Part shown: piece after piece, positions 19,707 to 28,048 of the stretch | Layout: each line of letters starts with the position of its first letter | How positions within the stretch are numbered: the stretch's first letter is position 1 | Assembly: GCA_030028905.1 (NCBI GenBank) | Contig: JALDYZ010000011.1 | Location: forward strand, 62,001 to 126,000 | From: Ferirhizobium litorale | GTDB lineage: Bacteria; Pseudomonadota; Alphaproteobacteria; Rhizobiales; Rhizobiaceae | Reading direction: 5' to 3' | Length of the DNA stretch: 64,000 bases | Position numbers and translations under genes: made by a program | The notes under the pieces: generated by a model | Told to the model about the DNA's origin: nothing | Database searches by the model: none | What the model saw: only the letters and a program-made list of their open reading frames with translations

Positions 19707-19771
19707 GCTCTCTCCTGCGGCTGGCTTTTACTAACTTGTGGCAGGAATTAGCCTCGGTTCATGAAGGCTGA

Positions 19772-19789
19772 ATGTCAGATTTGTGTAAG
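19772..19789 (-). promoter_or_regulatory. Candidate Pho box upstream of phnC
   Basis: On the minus strand this reads CTTACAC-AAAT-CTGACAT, two 7-mers with 11-bp periodicity matching the PhoB consensus CTGTCAT-AAAT-CTGTCAC at 13 of 18 positions. It ends 65 bp before the phnC start, nearly the same distance as the clearer box before phnG. The half-sites deviate (TTACA, TGACA), so this is a moderate prediction. Confidence 0.5.
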
Positions 19790-19938
19790 TGTTGTCATAT
19801 TTCATGAACCATGCTGAAAGCCTTATTTTCCAAGGGAAAAGCCACTTTTTGGTCGACAAATATGACAAGGCCGCGCGCATCCGCGGAGGATGCACGCGAG
19901 CAAAGAATCGCGACTTGCGTCAGGCCACTACGGGCCGG

Positions 19939-20556
19939 TCAACCGCCGTAGCGGACGAGAAAATCGGCAGCGTCGAGATGGCGGAAATCGTCGAGCGCCG
20001 AGCGCAACCGGGCATGATCCCAGTCCCACCAGGCAAGCCTGTCCATTCTCTCGCCGATTTCCTTGGGGAACCGTTCGCGGATCAGCTTGGCGGGAACACC
20101 ACCGACGATCGCGTAGGCGGCGACATCGCGGGAGACCACCGCACCGGCACCGATCACCGCTCCGTTGCCGATAGTCACGCCCGGCAGCACCGTTGCTCCG
20201 TGGCCGATCCAGACATCGTTGCCGATCGTGACCCTGTTCTGCCGCCGCCACGCGAAGAAGTCCTCTTCCAGTTCGGCATCATCCCAGTAGTTGGGAGCTC
20301 TGTAGGTGAAATGGTGCAAGGTCGCCCGCCAGGTCGGGTGATTGGTGGCGTTGATGCGCACGGAGGCGGCAATATTGACGAACTTGCCGATGGTGGCGCA
20401 CCAGATTGAGCCGTCTTGCATGATGTAGGAATAGTCTCCGAACGCCACCTCGTCGATACGGCAACGTTCCGAGACTTCCGTGTAGCGGCCGATCGTCGAC
20501 TTGCTGACGCTGGCGGTCGAGTGGATCACGGGTTCAATTCCAACCTTCGCGTTCAT
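19939..20556 (-). CDS. Phosphonate-cluster hexapeptide-repeat acetyltransferase
   Basis: 205-residue left-handed beta-helix acyltransferase of the xenobiotic/chloramphenicol acetyltransferase type. Hexapeptide repeats are visible around [12 protein letters not shown] and [30 protein letters not shown], followed by the family [11 protein letters not shown] end. This matches the phosphonate-metabolism hexapeptide transferase family found in rhizobial phn operons. By position it may do what PhnO does in E. coli (N-acetylation of aminophosphonates), although the fold is unrelated. Its start overlaps the phnL stop by 4 bp. Confidence 0.85.
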   Translation of the reverse strand: MNAKVGIEPVIHSTASVSKSTIGRYTEVSERCRIDEVAFGDYSYIMQDGSIWCATIGKFVNIAASVRINATNHPTWRATLHHFTYRAPNYWDDAELEEDFFAWRRQNRVTIGNDVWIGHGATVLPGVTIGNGAVIGAGAVVSRDVAAYAIVGGVPAKLIRERFPKEIGERMDRLAWWDWDHARLRSALDDFRHLDAADFLVRYGG

Positions 20557-21260
20557 GCTGCACGCCTTTGTGGGGAGAATTCGGAGACGTCGAGGATGCG
20601 GTCGGCGACGGCCTCGCGAACTTCCTCGTCATGGAAAATTCCGAGCAGGGCGACGCCTGCCTTCTTCTTTGCCTCGATCATGGCGACCACGACCTTGCGG
20701 TTCATGGCGTCGAGCGAGGCGGTCGGCTCGTCGAGGAGCAGGACGGCGTGATCGGTGATGAAGCCGCGGGCGATGTTGACGCGCTGCTGCTCGCCGCCCG
20801 AGAAAGTTGCCGGAGGCAACTGCCACAGGGCCTTGGGCAGGTTTAGCTTCTCGAGCAACTCGCCAGCCTTCTGGCGCGCGGAGATCGGATCTTCGCCGCG
20901 CGAGATGAGTGGTTCCGCCACCACGTCGAGGGCTGCGACGCGCGGGACTGTGCGCAGGAACTGGCTGACATAGCCGAGCGTGTCGCGGCGCACCGCAAGT
21001 ACGGTGCGCGGGTCGGCGCTGGCTATGTCCACGAAGCGTCCGCGATGGCTGACGAGGATCTGTCCGGAATCGACGGCATAGTTGCCATACAGCATCTTCA
21101 GGATCGAGCTCTTGCCGATGCCTGACGGGCCGCCGAGCACGACGCATTCGCCGGCCGCAACCGAAAAGGACGCATCACTGACGACCGGTAGCCGGATTCC
21201 GTCGCGCAAATGCATGGTGAAGCTCTTGAAGACCTCGGAAACGACGAGGGGAGTAGCCAT
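20553..21260 (-). CDS. phnL: Phosphonate C-P lyase system protein PhnL
   Basis: 235-residue ABC-type ATPase, part of the C-P lyase machinery rather than a transporter. In E. coli PhnL is required with PhnG, H and I to attach methylphosphonate to ribose triphosphate. Walker A is [10 protein letters not shown] near residue 42, the signature is [14 protein letters not shown], and Walker B is [12 protein letters not shown]. Start is the ATG at 21260 with AAGGA upstream, and the earlier in-frame ATG at 21335 lies inside phnK. Confidence 0.95.
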   Translation of the reverse strand: MATPLVVSEVFKSFTMHLRDGIRLPVVSDASFSVAAGECVVLGGPSGIGKSSILKMLYGNYAVDSGQILVSHRGRFVDIASADPRTVLAVRRDTLGYVSQFLRTVPRVAALDVVAEPLISRGEDPISARQKAGELLEKLNLPKALWQLPPATFSGGEQQRVNIARGFITDHAVLLLDEPTASLDAMNRKVVVAMIEAKKKAGVALLGIFHDEEVREAVADRILDVSEFSPQRRAA

Positions 21261-21279
21261 GGTTTGTTCCTTTCGCCGC

Positions 21280-22056
21280 TCAGACCTGGAGAATTGAAGA
21301 GACGAGCAACTGGGTATAGGGCTCGTGCGGGTCATCGAGCACCCGGTCGGTCAGACCCTGCTCGATCACGTGCCCATCCTTCATGACCAGCATGCGGTGC
21401 GACAGCAATCGCGCCACGGCGAGATCGTGGGTGACGATGATCGCCGACAGGCCGAGATCACTGACCAGCCCGCGCACCAGATCGAGCAGGCGTGCCTGCA
21501 CCGATACATCGAGGCCGCCGGTCGGTTCGTCCATGAATACGAGCCGAGGCCCGGTCACGAGATTGCGCGCGATCTGAAGGCGCTGGCGCATGCCGCCGGA
21601 AAAGGCCCGCGGCTGGTCGTCAATGCGATCGACACCGATTTCGACGCGCGTCAGCCAGTCGGTAGCCGTGGCGCGGATATTGCCATAGTGGCGATTTCCG
21701 ACCGCCATAAGCCGTTCGCCGACATTGGCGCCGGCAGAAACGGTCATTCGCAAACCATCGGCAGGGTTCTGGTGGACGAATCCCCAGTCGGTGCGCATCA
21801 GGAACCGACGCTCTGCTTCGCTCATGTGGTAGAGATCGCGGAAGCTGCCGTCGCGCATCTGGTACTCGACGCTTCCTGTGGTCGGCGTCAGGCGGGTGGA
21901 CAGGCAGTTGAGCAAGGTCGTCTTGCCGGAACCGCTCTCGCCGACAATGGCGAGCACTTCGCCCGGCCAGAGTTCGAAGGCGACGTTCCGGCAACCGTGA
22001 CGGGTGCCATAGAACTTGGACAGGTCATTGACCTTGAGAAGGGGAGAGTCGGTCAT
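21280..22056 (-). CDS. phnK: Phosphonate C-P lyase system protein PhnK
   Basis: 258-residue ABC-type ATPase that docks on the PhnGHIJ core complex through PhnJ. Walker A is GESGSGKTT near residue 40, followed by the PhnK-specific SVEYQMRDGSFRDLYHMSEAERR region, FVHQNPADGLRM, the signature FSGGMRQRLQIARNL, Walker B LVFMDEPTGGLD and H-loop THDL. Its ATG overlaps the phnJ stop by 4 bp. Confidence 0.96.
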   Translation of the reverse strand: MTDSPLLKVNDLSKFYGTRHGCRNVAFELWPGEVLAIVGESGSGKTTLLNCLSTRLTPTTGSVEYQMRDGSFRDLYHMSEAERRFLMRTDWGFVHQNPADGLRMTVSAGANVGERLMAVGNRHYGNIRATATDWLTRVEIGVDRIDDQPRAFSGGMRQRLQIARNLVTGPRLVFMDEPTGGLDVSVQARLLDLVRGLVSDLGLSAIIVTHDLAVARLLSHRMLVMKDGHVIEQGLTDRVLDDPHEPYTQLLVSSILQV

Positions 22057-22943
22057 TCGGCGGCTTCCTGGGGCTTGGCGAGCAATTCGCCGACATGGCC
22101 GTCGGCGCGGCGGTCCTCACAGTGGTCGGTGTCGGAGCAGACGAACATGCGCCCGCCCTTGTCATCGAGGATCACCTCGTCGAGATAGACGTGTTCGGCA
22201 CCGCAAAGCGCGCAGGGGCGATCGAACTTCTGGACCTCGAAGGGGTGATCCTCGAAGTCGAGGCTGACGACCTCGGTATGGGGCGGCACCGCATAGATGC
22301 GCTTCTCGCGGCCAGCGCCGAACAGTTGCAGTGCATCCGACATGTGCATCTTCGGATTGTCGAACTTCGGCGTCGGCGACGGGCTCATCACGTAGCGCCC
22401 CTGAACCTTGACCGGATAGGAATAGGTGGTGGCGATGTGGCCGTTGCGGGCAATGTCCTCGTAGAGCTTCACATGCATGAGACCGTATTCCTCGAGCGCA
22501 TGCATCTTGCGGGTTTCCGTCTCGCGTGGTTCGAGGAAACGCAACGGCTCGGGGATCGGCACCTGGTAAACCAGCACCTGGTTGGATTTCAGCCTGGTCT
22601 CCGGAATGCGGTGGCGTGTCTGGATGATCGTCGCCTCATCCGTCTTCGTCGTCACCGCAATGTCGGCGACCTTCTGGAAGAAGGCGCGGATCGAAACGGC
22701 ATTGGTCGTGTCGTCGGCGCCCTGGTCGATGACCTTCAACACGTCATCGGCGCCGATGATCGAGGCGGTGACCTGCACACCGCCGGTGCCCCAGCCGTAG
22801 GGCATGGGCATTTCCCGGCTGGCGAATGGCACCTGGTAGCCGGGTATGGCGATCGCCTTCAGGATGGCGCGGCGGATCATCCGCTTCGTCTGTTCATCGA
22901 GATAGGCGAAGTTGTAGGTGGCGAGATCGGCGTGCGAGCTCAT
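22053..22943 (-). CDS. phnJ: Alpha-D-ribose 1-methylphosphonate 5-phosphate C-P lyase
   Basis: 296-residue radical-SAM-type enzyme that breaks the carbon-phosphorus bond, releasing the alkane and ribose 1,2-cyclic phosphate 5-phosphate. The cysteines are Cys244, Cys247, Cys269 and Cys275, which match E. coli Cys241/244/266/272 in exact spacing (three Fe-S ligands plus the catalytic thiyl Cys). Gly35 in AIPGYQVPF corresponds to the E. coli glycyl-radical Gly32 with the same offset of three. All catalytic residues are therefore intact. It overlaps phnI and phnK by 4 bp each. Confidence 0.97.
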   Translation of the reverse strand: MSSHADLATYNFAYLDEQTKRMIRRAILKAIAIPGYQVPFASREMPMPYGWGTGGVQVTASIIGADDVLKVIDQGADDTTNAVSIRAFFQKVADIAVTTKTDEATIIQTRHRIPETRLKSNQVLVYQVPIPEPLRFLEPRETETRKMHALEEYGLMHVKLYEDIARNGHIATTYSYPVKVQGRYVMSPSPTPKFDNPKMHMSDALQLFGAGREKRIYAVPPHTEVVSLDFEDHPFEVQKFDRPCALCGAEHVYLDEVILDDKGGRMFVCSDTDHCEDRRADGHVGELLAKPQEAAE

Positions 22944-24055
22944 TGGGCAGCCTCCATGAAGTCGTCGTCATTTCCCGCCTGTCGCGACGCCTCGAAATCG
23001 CGGCGCATGCGACGTACGAGATCGAGCTCGGCTTGGAAGTCGACATAGTGCGGGAGTTTCAAGTGCTCGACGAAGCCGGTCGACTGAACGTTGTCGGAAT
23101 GGGAGATTACGAATTCCTCGTCCTGGGCGGCGGCGGTGATGTCCTCGCCGAGTTCAGTGGCGCGTAGCGCCCGGTCCACCAGCGACATCGACATCGACTT
23201 GCGCTCGCTCTGACCGAAGACAAGGCCGTAGCCGCGGGTGAATTGCGGTGGGGCCTTGGCCGATCCCTTGAACTGGTTGACCATCTGGCACTCGGTGACC
23301 TGGATGCAGCCGAGCGAGACGGCAAATCCGAGCTCCGGCACATCGAATTCCACTTCGACTTCGCCGATGCGGATTTCCCCAACGAACGGATGGGCGTTGC
23401 CGTAGCCACGCTGGGTGGAGTAGCCGAGCGCCAACAGGAAACCCTCGTCGCCGCGGGCCAGCGCCTGCAGGCGCAGGTCCCGGCTCATCGGAAACTCCAG
23501 CGGCTCGCGGGTCAGGTCGCCGGTAACATGGTCGGCGGGCAGTTCGCCGTCAGCCTCGATCAGGTCTTCCTGGGCGAGGATCTCCGAGACGCGCATGAGG
23601 GAAACCTCGTCGTCGGGCTGTCTCAGTGCCGGCTCTTCCACCGGCGCATCGGTCAGCAGCGACGGATCGAGCAAGCGATGCGTGTAGTCGAAGGTGGCGC
23701 CAAGCATCTGTCCGCCGGGCAGGTCCTTGTAGGTGGCGGAGATGCGGCGCTCGATCGCCATGGAGGTGGTGTCGAGCGGGCGCGAGGTACCAAAGCGCGG
23801 AAGCGTCGTGCGGTAGGCGCGCAGGATGAAGATCGCCTCGATCATGTCGCCGCGGGCCTGGCGGATGGCGAGCGCGGCGAGCGAACGGTCATAGAGGGAA
23901 GCCTCGGCCATCACACGGTCGACGGCCAGCCCGAGCTGACCGGCAATCTGTTCGATCGTGATCGACGGAACCGACCGGTCGCCGCGGCGCCTGTCGGCGA
24001 GGAGACGGTGGGCGTTGGCAATGGCGGCTTCCCCGCCCTTGACGGCAACATACAT
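22940..24055 (-). CDS. phnI: C-P lyase core component PhnI
   Basis: 371-residue core subunit of the C-P lyase complex. PhnI exchanges the adenine of ATP for the phosphonate with help from PhnG, H and L, giving ribose 1-methylphosphonate 5-triphosphate. Family segments include MYVAVKGGEAAIANAHRLL at the start, EASLYDRSLAALAIRQARGD, and GYGLVFGQSERKSMSMSLVDRAL. The frame stays open another 309 bp upstream into phnH, but MYVAVKGG at 24055 is the conserved N-terminus. Confidence 0.95.
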   Translation of the reverse strand: MYVAVKGGEAAIANAHRLLADRRRGDRSVPSITIEQIAGQLGLAVDRVMAEASLYDRSLAALAIRQARGDMIEAIFILRAYRTTLPRFGTSRPLDTTSMAIERRISATYKDLPGGQMLGATFDYTHRLLDPSLLTDAPVEEPALRQPDDEVSLMRVSEILAQEDLIEADGELPADHVTGDLTREPLEFPMSRDLRLQALARGDEGFLLALGYSTQRGYGNAHPFVGEIRIGEVEVEFDVPELGFAVSLGCIQVTECQMVNQFKGSAKAPPQFTRGYGLVFGQSERKSMSMSLVDRALRATELGEDITAAAQDEEFVISHSDNVQSTGFVEHLKLPHYVDFQAELDLVRRMRRDFEASRQAGNDDDFMEAAQ

Positions 24056-24059
24056 GCGA

Positions 24060-24671
24060 TCAGATCTCCCTGACGGTGATTTTGGACGTACGCGGCAGGC
24101 AGACGAACCGGTCCGCGGCGGCCAGGACGACATCGATGCCACGCGGAAAGAGCACCCGGTTGTCAGCCCACAGGCGAAGGAACGCATCCGGCAATCCTTC
24201 CGGCCGGATTTCGCGGGTGCCCAGGATGCCGGGACCGGAAAGGGAAAGCAGCTGTCCGTTCTCGAAATTGGCGATCTCGATGACGATAGTGGCCGAGCGA
24301 TCCGGATATTCCTGCGTACCGATGGAAAAGAGCCCGAAGGACGACAGCGCCTTGCCGGCCTCAATGAACGCGAAGCGGGCCTCGGCCTTCTCCTGTGTCA
24401 CGGTTGCGCCCGTGTGAAAAGCGAGCCAGTCGGCGATGAGCGGCGAAGCCAGCTGGGCCGAGAGCCAGACCGGCGTGTCATGATCGCACAGGGTCAGGGC
24501 AATGGCGCCGGCGGCAATGCCGAGAGGCGCCGGCGGAACAGTCCCGCCTCCTCCTACCGTCTGGATCGTGCCGGGACGCGCCATCCCGTCCATCATGAGC
24601 TTGAACACGCCTTGAGCCTGATGCACCGGTTCGGCAAAGCCGCCGGTGAGTGCTTCCGTCTTCATCGTCAT
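24060..24671 (-). CDS. phnH: C-P lyase core component PhnH
   Basis: 203-residue subunit of the PhnGHIJ core complex with a PLP-transferase-like fold but no PLP site. Conserved stretches are QAQGVFKLMMDGMARPGTI near residue 20 and LTLCDHDTPVWLS. The ATG at 24671 overlaps the phnG stop by one base (TGATG), and an ATG two codons later is possible. It lies 4 bp from phnI. The longer open frame upstream is phnG read in another frame. Confidence 0.94.
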   Translation of the reverse strand: MTMKTEALTGGFAEPVHQAQGVFKLMMDGMARPGTIQTVGGGGTVPPAPLGIAAGAIALTLCDHDTPVWLSAQLASPLIADWLAFHTGATVTQEKAEARFAFIEAGKALSSFGLFSIGTQEYPDRSATIVIEIANFENGQLLSLSGPGILGTREIRPEGLPDAFLRLWADNRVLFPRGIDVVLAAADRFVCLPRTSKITVREI

Positions 24672-25147
24672 CAGTCGTCTCCCCGAACCATGGTGAAGAA
24701 ATCGACACGGGTTGCTGCCGCCTCTTCCGCATTTCGATGCTTGTGCTGTTCGATCCGCGCGCAGACGGGTGCCAGAACGCGATTTTCGACGAAGTCGCGC
24801 GTCTCCGGCTGCTGCCAAAGGGCGTCGAAGATTGCCGCAAGTTTTGCCTTCTCGCGGTCCGTGCCGAGCGACTGCCCGTGCCCGATCGCACCGCTGGCGA
24901 GGCGAACCGTAGCGCGGCTCACCGTCACTTCTCCCAGATTGAAAGGAGCACCCCCGCCGCCGATGCGGCCTCGCACCATCACGAGCCCGGTCTCAGGCCC
25001 GCGGACCGGATACATCTCCGGTTTCGGTTGCAAGTTCTCCCATGGAGCCGAAAGCTCAGCCCTATCGGCATGGGCGAGCAGGTCAACGACGCGCTTGCGC
25101 TCGTCCTTCCCGCCCGGCGTCATTTCCATTTCGCGCGCTGTATCCAT
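24671..25147 (-). CDS. phnG: C-P lyase core component PhnG
   Basis: 158-residue subunit of the PhnGHIJ core complex. Recognisable segments are LVMVRGRIGGGGAPFNLGEVTVSRATVRL and GHGQSLGTDREKAKLAAIFDAL. Two near ATGs compete: 25153 sits directly on GGAG, whereas 25147 is 7 nt behind it, so 25147 is preferred. It is the first gene of phnGHIJKL. The PhnF palindrome at 25161-25180 lies 13 bp upstream, within the untranslated leader. Confidence 0.92.
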   Translation of the reverse strand: MDTAREMEMTPGGKDERKRVVDLLAHADRAELSAPWENLQPKPEMYPVRGPETGLVMVRGRIGGGGAPFNLGEVTVSRATVRLASGAIGHGQSLGTDREKAKLAAIFDALWQQPETRDFVENRVLAPVCARIEQHKHRNAEEAAATRVDFFTMVRGDD

Positions 25148-25160
25148 TGTCATTCTCCAT

Positions 25161-25180
25161 TTGTCTATTGATATAGACAA
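25161..25180. promoter_or_regulatory. PhnF operator palindrome
   Basis: Perfect 8-bp inverted repeat TTGTCTAT-TGAT-ATAGACAA. Its TGTCTA/TAGACA half-sites fit the GT-N-TA...AC pattern of HutC/FarR-type GntR regulators and resemble the TATAGACC-type site I recall for PhnF. It sits between divergent phnF and phnG, 13 bp before the phnG start and downstream of the likely promoter, so bound repressor would block transcription. Confidence 0.75.
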
Positions 25181-25213
25181 CCAAACAAGTTAGATTACGT
25201 TTAGTATGTGGCC

Positions 25214-25231
25214 ATGACAAGTGTGTGACAT
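25214..25231 (-). promoter_or_regulatory. Pho box for the phnG operon, overlapping the phnF start codon
   Basis: On the minus strand this reads ATGTCAC-ACAC-TTGTCAT: two perfect TGTCA cores exactly 11 bp apart, as in PhoB direct-repeat boxes. It ends 67 bp upstream of phnG, and TACTAA at 25201-25206 or TAATCT at 25192-25197 could be the -10. The last bases are the ATG of phnF, so bound PhoB might also affect phnF expression. Confidence 0.65.
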
Positions 25232-25967
25232 GAACGGACAGAAACAGGTTCAAAGACAGAATGGCGTAGCGCTCTGGCGGCAGATCGCCGACCGCATTCG
25301 CGCCTCGATCAGCAACGGCGACTATGACGCGACAGGCATGGTGCCGCCCGAAATGGCACTCGCCGCGGAGTTCTCCGTCAACCGCCACACGGTGCGCAGC
25401 GCGCTGGCGGCATTGGCACAGGAGGGTATCGTGCGCACCGTGCAGGGACGTGGCACGATGATCGAACGCAAGGAGCGGTTGAATTTCCCGATTTCAAGGC
25501 GCACACGCTTCACCGACGGGATCGGCGACCAGGCACGAGATCTCGAAGGGCTATTTCTTGATTCTGCGGAAGAAGAGGCGAACACCGAGATTGCCAGGCG
25601 GCTCGCGATCGGCGGCGGCGCGCCGGTCATACGTCTCGAGGCATTGAGCAAGGTCGATGGCCGGCCGGTATCACGCTCGACAAGCTGGTTTCCGGCAGAC
25701 CGCTTCCGCGGGATCGATGAGGCCTATCGTCTCGGCGGTTCTGTCACACGTGCCTTTCAGGCGCTCGGACTAGCCGACTATGTGCGTGACACGACCGAGG
25801 TAACGGCCAGCCACGCCGACCCGTCGGACCTTTCCGACCTGGCGCTGTCGCCCGGGGCGATCGTACTGGTGACGAAGGCGCTGAACGCAGACCTTCAGGG
25901 TGTTCCGGTCCAGTATGCGGTGACGCGCTTCGCATCCGACCGGGTCCAGTTCACGATCAAGAACTGA
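25230..25967 (+). CDS. phnF: GntR-family transcriptional repressor of the phn operon
   Basis: 245-residue regulator of the GntR superfamily, HutC/FarR subfamily. The N-terminal winged helix (about 15-75) has LWRQIADRIRASI, PPEMALAAEFSVNRHTVRSALAALAQEGIV and the wing GRGTMI. A C-terminal UTRA effector domain (about 95-240) includes EALSKVDGRPVSRSTSWFP. It is divergent from phnG with the predicted operator between them. The frame opens at a GTG (25221), but the ATG at 25230 is the likelier start. The ligand is unknown. Confidence 0.92.
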   Translation: MNGQKQVQRQNGVALWRQIADRIRASISNGDYDATGMVPPEMALAAEFSVNRHTVRSALAALAQEGIVRTVQGRGTMIERKERLNFPISRRTRFTDGIGDQARDLEGLFLDSAEEEANTEIARRLAIGGGAPVIRLEALSKVDGRPVSRSTSWFPADRFRGIDEAYRLGGSVTRAFQALGLADYVRDTTEVTASHADPSDLSDLALSPGAIVLVTKALNADLQGVPVQYAVTRFASDRVQFTIKN

Positions 25968-25987
25968 ACCCGGCAACGCTCGCGGGT

Positions 25988-26854
25988 CTAGCTGGTCTCC
26001 CATGGAAATAATCCCGGCGCCCCGTCAGCCACGAAGTCAGTAGACAAGCTGTAGTCCCGCCATTTCCTGTCGGCCTCGATCCGAGCGAGATCGGCCCGCT
26101 CGATGTAGCGGGCCGCATCGCTGCCGAGCGCCAACCGCAGAGGCGGTTCGTCGATGCCCGCGAGGTGGACGATCACCGCCGCCGCCCTTGTCGGATCGCC
26201 GGGCTGCTTGCCGTTGTAGTCTCGTTGAAAGCGGGCGGCGGCTCCAACGGTTCCATCATATTCCGGCCGTCCTTCGCGGATTGCCGTCGAGGCTCCGGCG
26301 AAATCGGTGCGGAAGCCGCCAGGCTCGATGACCGTCACCATGATGCCAAGGGGATTCACCTCCTGGGCAAGCACCTCGGAAAAGCCTTCCACGCCCCACT
26401 TCGCCGCCGAGTATGCCGCGCGACCGACCGAGCCGATACGCCCACCGACCGACGAAAACTGCAGAATGCGACCGGATCCTTGTTTGCGCATGATCGGAAG
26501 CGCTGCCTTGGTGACGATGATGGTGCCGAAGAGATTGGTTTCGATCTGGTCACGAAACTCCTGCAGGCTCGTATCTTCGATCGGTGCTAGATTGCCATAG
26601 CCGGCATTGTTGACCAGAACGTCGAGGCTCCCAAAAACCTCGACCGCGGTCTGCACGGCGGCCTTGGCTGCAACCTCGTCGGTTACGTCGAGGGCGATAC
26701 AGCGCACCCGGTTGCCATGACGCTTTGCCAGATCTTCGAGTTGACCCGGATCTCGCGCGGTCGCGACCAGCCTGTCGCCATTTTGCAGCACCGCTTCGCA
26801 CAGCGATCTTCCGAGCCCGCGGGAACTGCCAGTAATCATCCAGACTTTTGACAT
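25988..26854 (-). CDS. Short-chain dehydrogenase/reductase
   Basis: 288-residue classical SDR. The NAD(P) motif is TGSSRGLG near residue 8, then NNAGYG, and the catalytic set is Ser in FSSVGG with YSAAK (Tyr-x-x-x-Lys). The ATG at 26854 is preceded by AGGAGAAGG. It is divergent from an HxlR regulator, a common pairing in which HxlR senses an electrophile or quinone and controls a reductase gene. The substrate is unknown. It is convergent with phnF and not part of the phn cluster. Confidence 0.85.
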   Translation of the reverse strand: MSKVWMITGSSRGLGRSLCEAVLQNGDRLVATARDPGQLEDLAKRHGNRVRCIALDVTDEVAAKAAVQTAVEVFGSLDVLVNNAGYGNLAPIEDTSLQEFRDQIETNLFGTIIVTKAALPIMRKQGSGRILQFSSVGGRIGSVGRAAYSAAKWGVEGFSEVLAQEVNPLGIMVTVIEPGGFRTDFAGASTAIREGRPEYDGTVGAAARFQRDYNGKQPGDPTRAAAVIVHLAGIDEPPLRLALGSDAARYIERADLARIEADRKWRDYSLSTDFVADGAPGLFPWETS

Positions 26855-26941
26855 GACCTTCTCCTTCTGCACGTCCAAACGCGATATAGGAGTGCCAGTT
26901 TCTTATTGAAAGAAGGTACCCTTGGGATCTATACATACCTC

Positions 26942-27352
26942 ATGGTAACAAACATCGATTCAGACGCGTTTGCCTTTTGTGAGACCTTGACGGATGCGCA
27001 GGATGCACTCGCACGGGAGATATTGGAGCGGGCCAGCGCGAAATGGCCGCTTCGGATCATGTATGTTCTGGCGGAAACCAAGGGCCCGTTGCGCTTTTCG
27101 CGACTGCTGGAAAGGGTGGAGGGGATAAGCCAGAAGGTGTTGACGCAGGCATTGCGAACGCTGGAGAGCGATGGGCTTGTCACCCGGACGCTATACCCGC
27201 AGGTTCCGCCGCGCGTCGAATACGAACTGACGCCACTCGGCGGAGAACTTCTGCTGCAGGTCGTGGCGCTCTGGCGCTGGATCGCCGAGCGCGTGCCTGA
27301 CTTCGAAAAAGCCCGCGCGCGGTCGGCTGGCGCAACGCATATATCGAAATAG
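26942..27352 (+). CDS. HxlR-family transcriptional regulator
   Basis: 136-residue winged-helix regulator of the HxlR/DUF24 family (ILERASAKWPLRIMYVLAETKGPLRFSRLL, then GISQKVLTQALRTLESDGLVTRTLYPQVPPRVEYELTPLG split over helices and wing). Start is the ATG at 26942; an in-frame TTG at 26906 is less likely. The dyad TACC-tcat-GGTA at 26936-26947 overlaps the start and could be an autoregulatory site. It probably controls the divergent SDR gene. Confidence 0.85.
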   Translation: MVTNIDSDAFAFCETLTDAQDALAREILERASAKWPLRIMYVLAETKGPLRFSRLLERVEGISQKVLTQALRTLESDGLVTRTLYPQVPPRVEYELTPLGGELLLQVVALWRWIAERVPDFEKARARSAGATHISK

Positions 27353-27356
27353 AAGA

Positions 27357-27382
27357 CGTTGCGCGTCGAGCGACGCGCAACG
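27357..27382. terminator. Stem-loop between convergent HxlR and gpmA genes
   Basis: Perfect 12-bp palindromic stem (CGTTGCGCGTCG and CGACGCGCAACG) separated by only two bases, 4 bp after the HxlR stop and 9 bp before the gpmA stop. There is no long T-run on either strand, so it may terminate weakly in both directions or protect both mRNA 3' ends. Confidence 0.55.
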
Positions 27383-27391
27383 CTCAGGCAA

Positions 27392-28027
27392 TCAATGGGC
27401 GCCGGACATGTCGCCGAGCACTTCCTTGGACGCAACGGTCGAGTCCGCATTGAGCTTGTAGACGATCGGCACGCCCGTCGCGAGGTTGAGCTGCAGGATC
27501 TCTTCCTTTGTAAGCTGGTCAAGGACCATAACCAGCGAACGCAGCGAGTTTCCGTGGGCCGCAACCAGCACCTTTTCGCCTCTGAGCACCCGCGGCAGGA
27601 TTTCAGTCAGATAATAGGGCCAGACGCGCGCGCCGGTGTCGCGCAGGCTCTCGCCGCCCGGCGGCGGCACGTCATAGGAGCGGCGCCAGATATGCACCTG
27701 CTCCTCACCCCACTTGGCACGCGCGTCGTCCTTGTTGAGACCGGAGAGATCGCCATAGTCGCGCTCGTTCAGCGCTTCGTCGCGAATGGTCTTGAGATCC
27801 GGCTGGCCAACGTTGTCGAGAACGATCTGGCAAGTCTTCTGGGCTCGGATCAGGCTGGAAGTGAACGCGACATCGAACTTGATTCCGTATTCTGCAAGCG
27901 CCTTGCCGCCCGCATTGGCTTCCTCGACGCCGAGCGGCGTCAGGTCCGGGTCCTTCCAGCCGGTAAACAGGTTCTTCAGGTTCCATTCGCTCTGGCCGTG
28001 GCGAACGAGGACGAGGGTACCGCTCAT
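27392..28027 (-). CDS. gpmA: 2,3-bisphosphoglycerate-dependent phosphoglycerate mutase
   Basis: 211-residue glycolytic enzyme that interconverts 3- and 2-phosphoglycerate through a phosphohistidine. The phospho-acceptor motif [10 protein letters not shown] is at residues 6-15, then [11 protein letters not shown], and the second catalytic His is in [11 protein letters not shown]. It is shorter than the 250-residue E. coli form, as is usual in alphaproteobacteria. It lies 21 bp downstream of dapB in the same direction and is the last gene of the mgsA-glk-ABC-dapB-gpmA run. Confidence 0.96.
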   Translation of the reverse strand: MSGTLVLVRHGQSEWNLKNLFTGWKDPDLTPLGVEEANAGGKALAEYGIKFDVAFTSSLIRAQKTCQIVLDNVGQPDLKTIRDEALNERDYGDLSGLNKDDARAKWGEEQVHIWRRSYDVPPPGGESLRDTGARVWPYYLTEILPRVLRGEKVLVAAHGNSLRSLVMVLDQLTKEEILQLNLATGVPIVYKLNADSTVASKEVLGDMSGAH

Positions 28028-28048
28028 GAAAATACCTCCACTATTGGG

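Noticed and set aside
19842-19870. TTGTCATATTTGTCG on the minus strand as an extra Pho box before phnC
   Set aside because: The two TGTC cores are 9 bp apart instead of the 11 bp needed for PhoB direct repeats.
24056-24364. N-terminal extension of the phnI frame
   Set aside because: It lies entirely within phnH in another frame and has Arg/Ser/Pro-rich shadow composition; the conserved PhnI start is at 24055.
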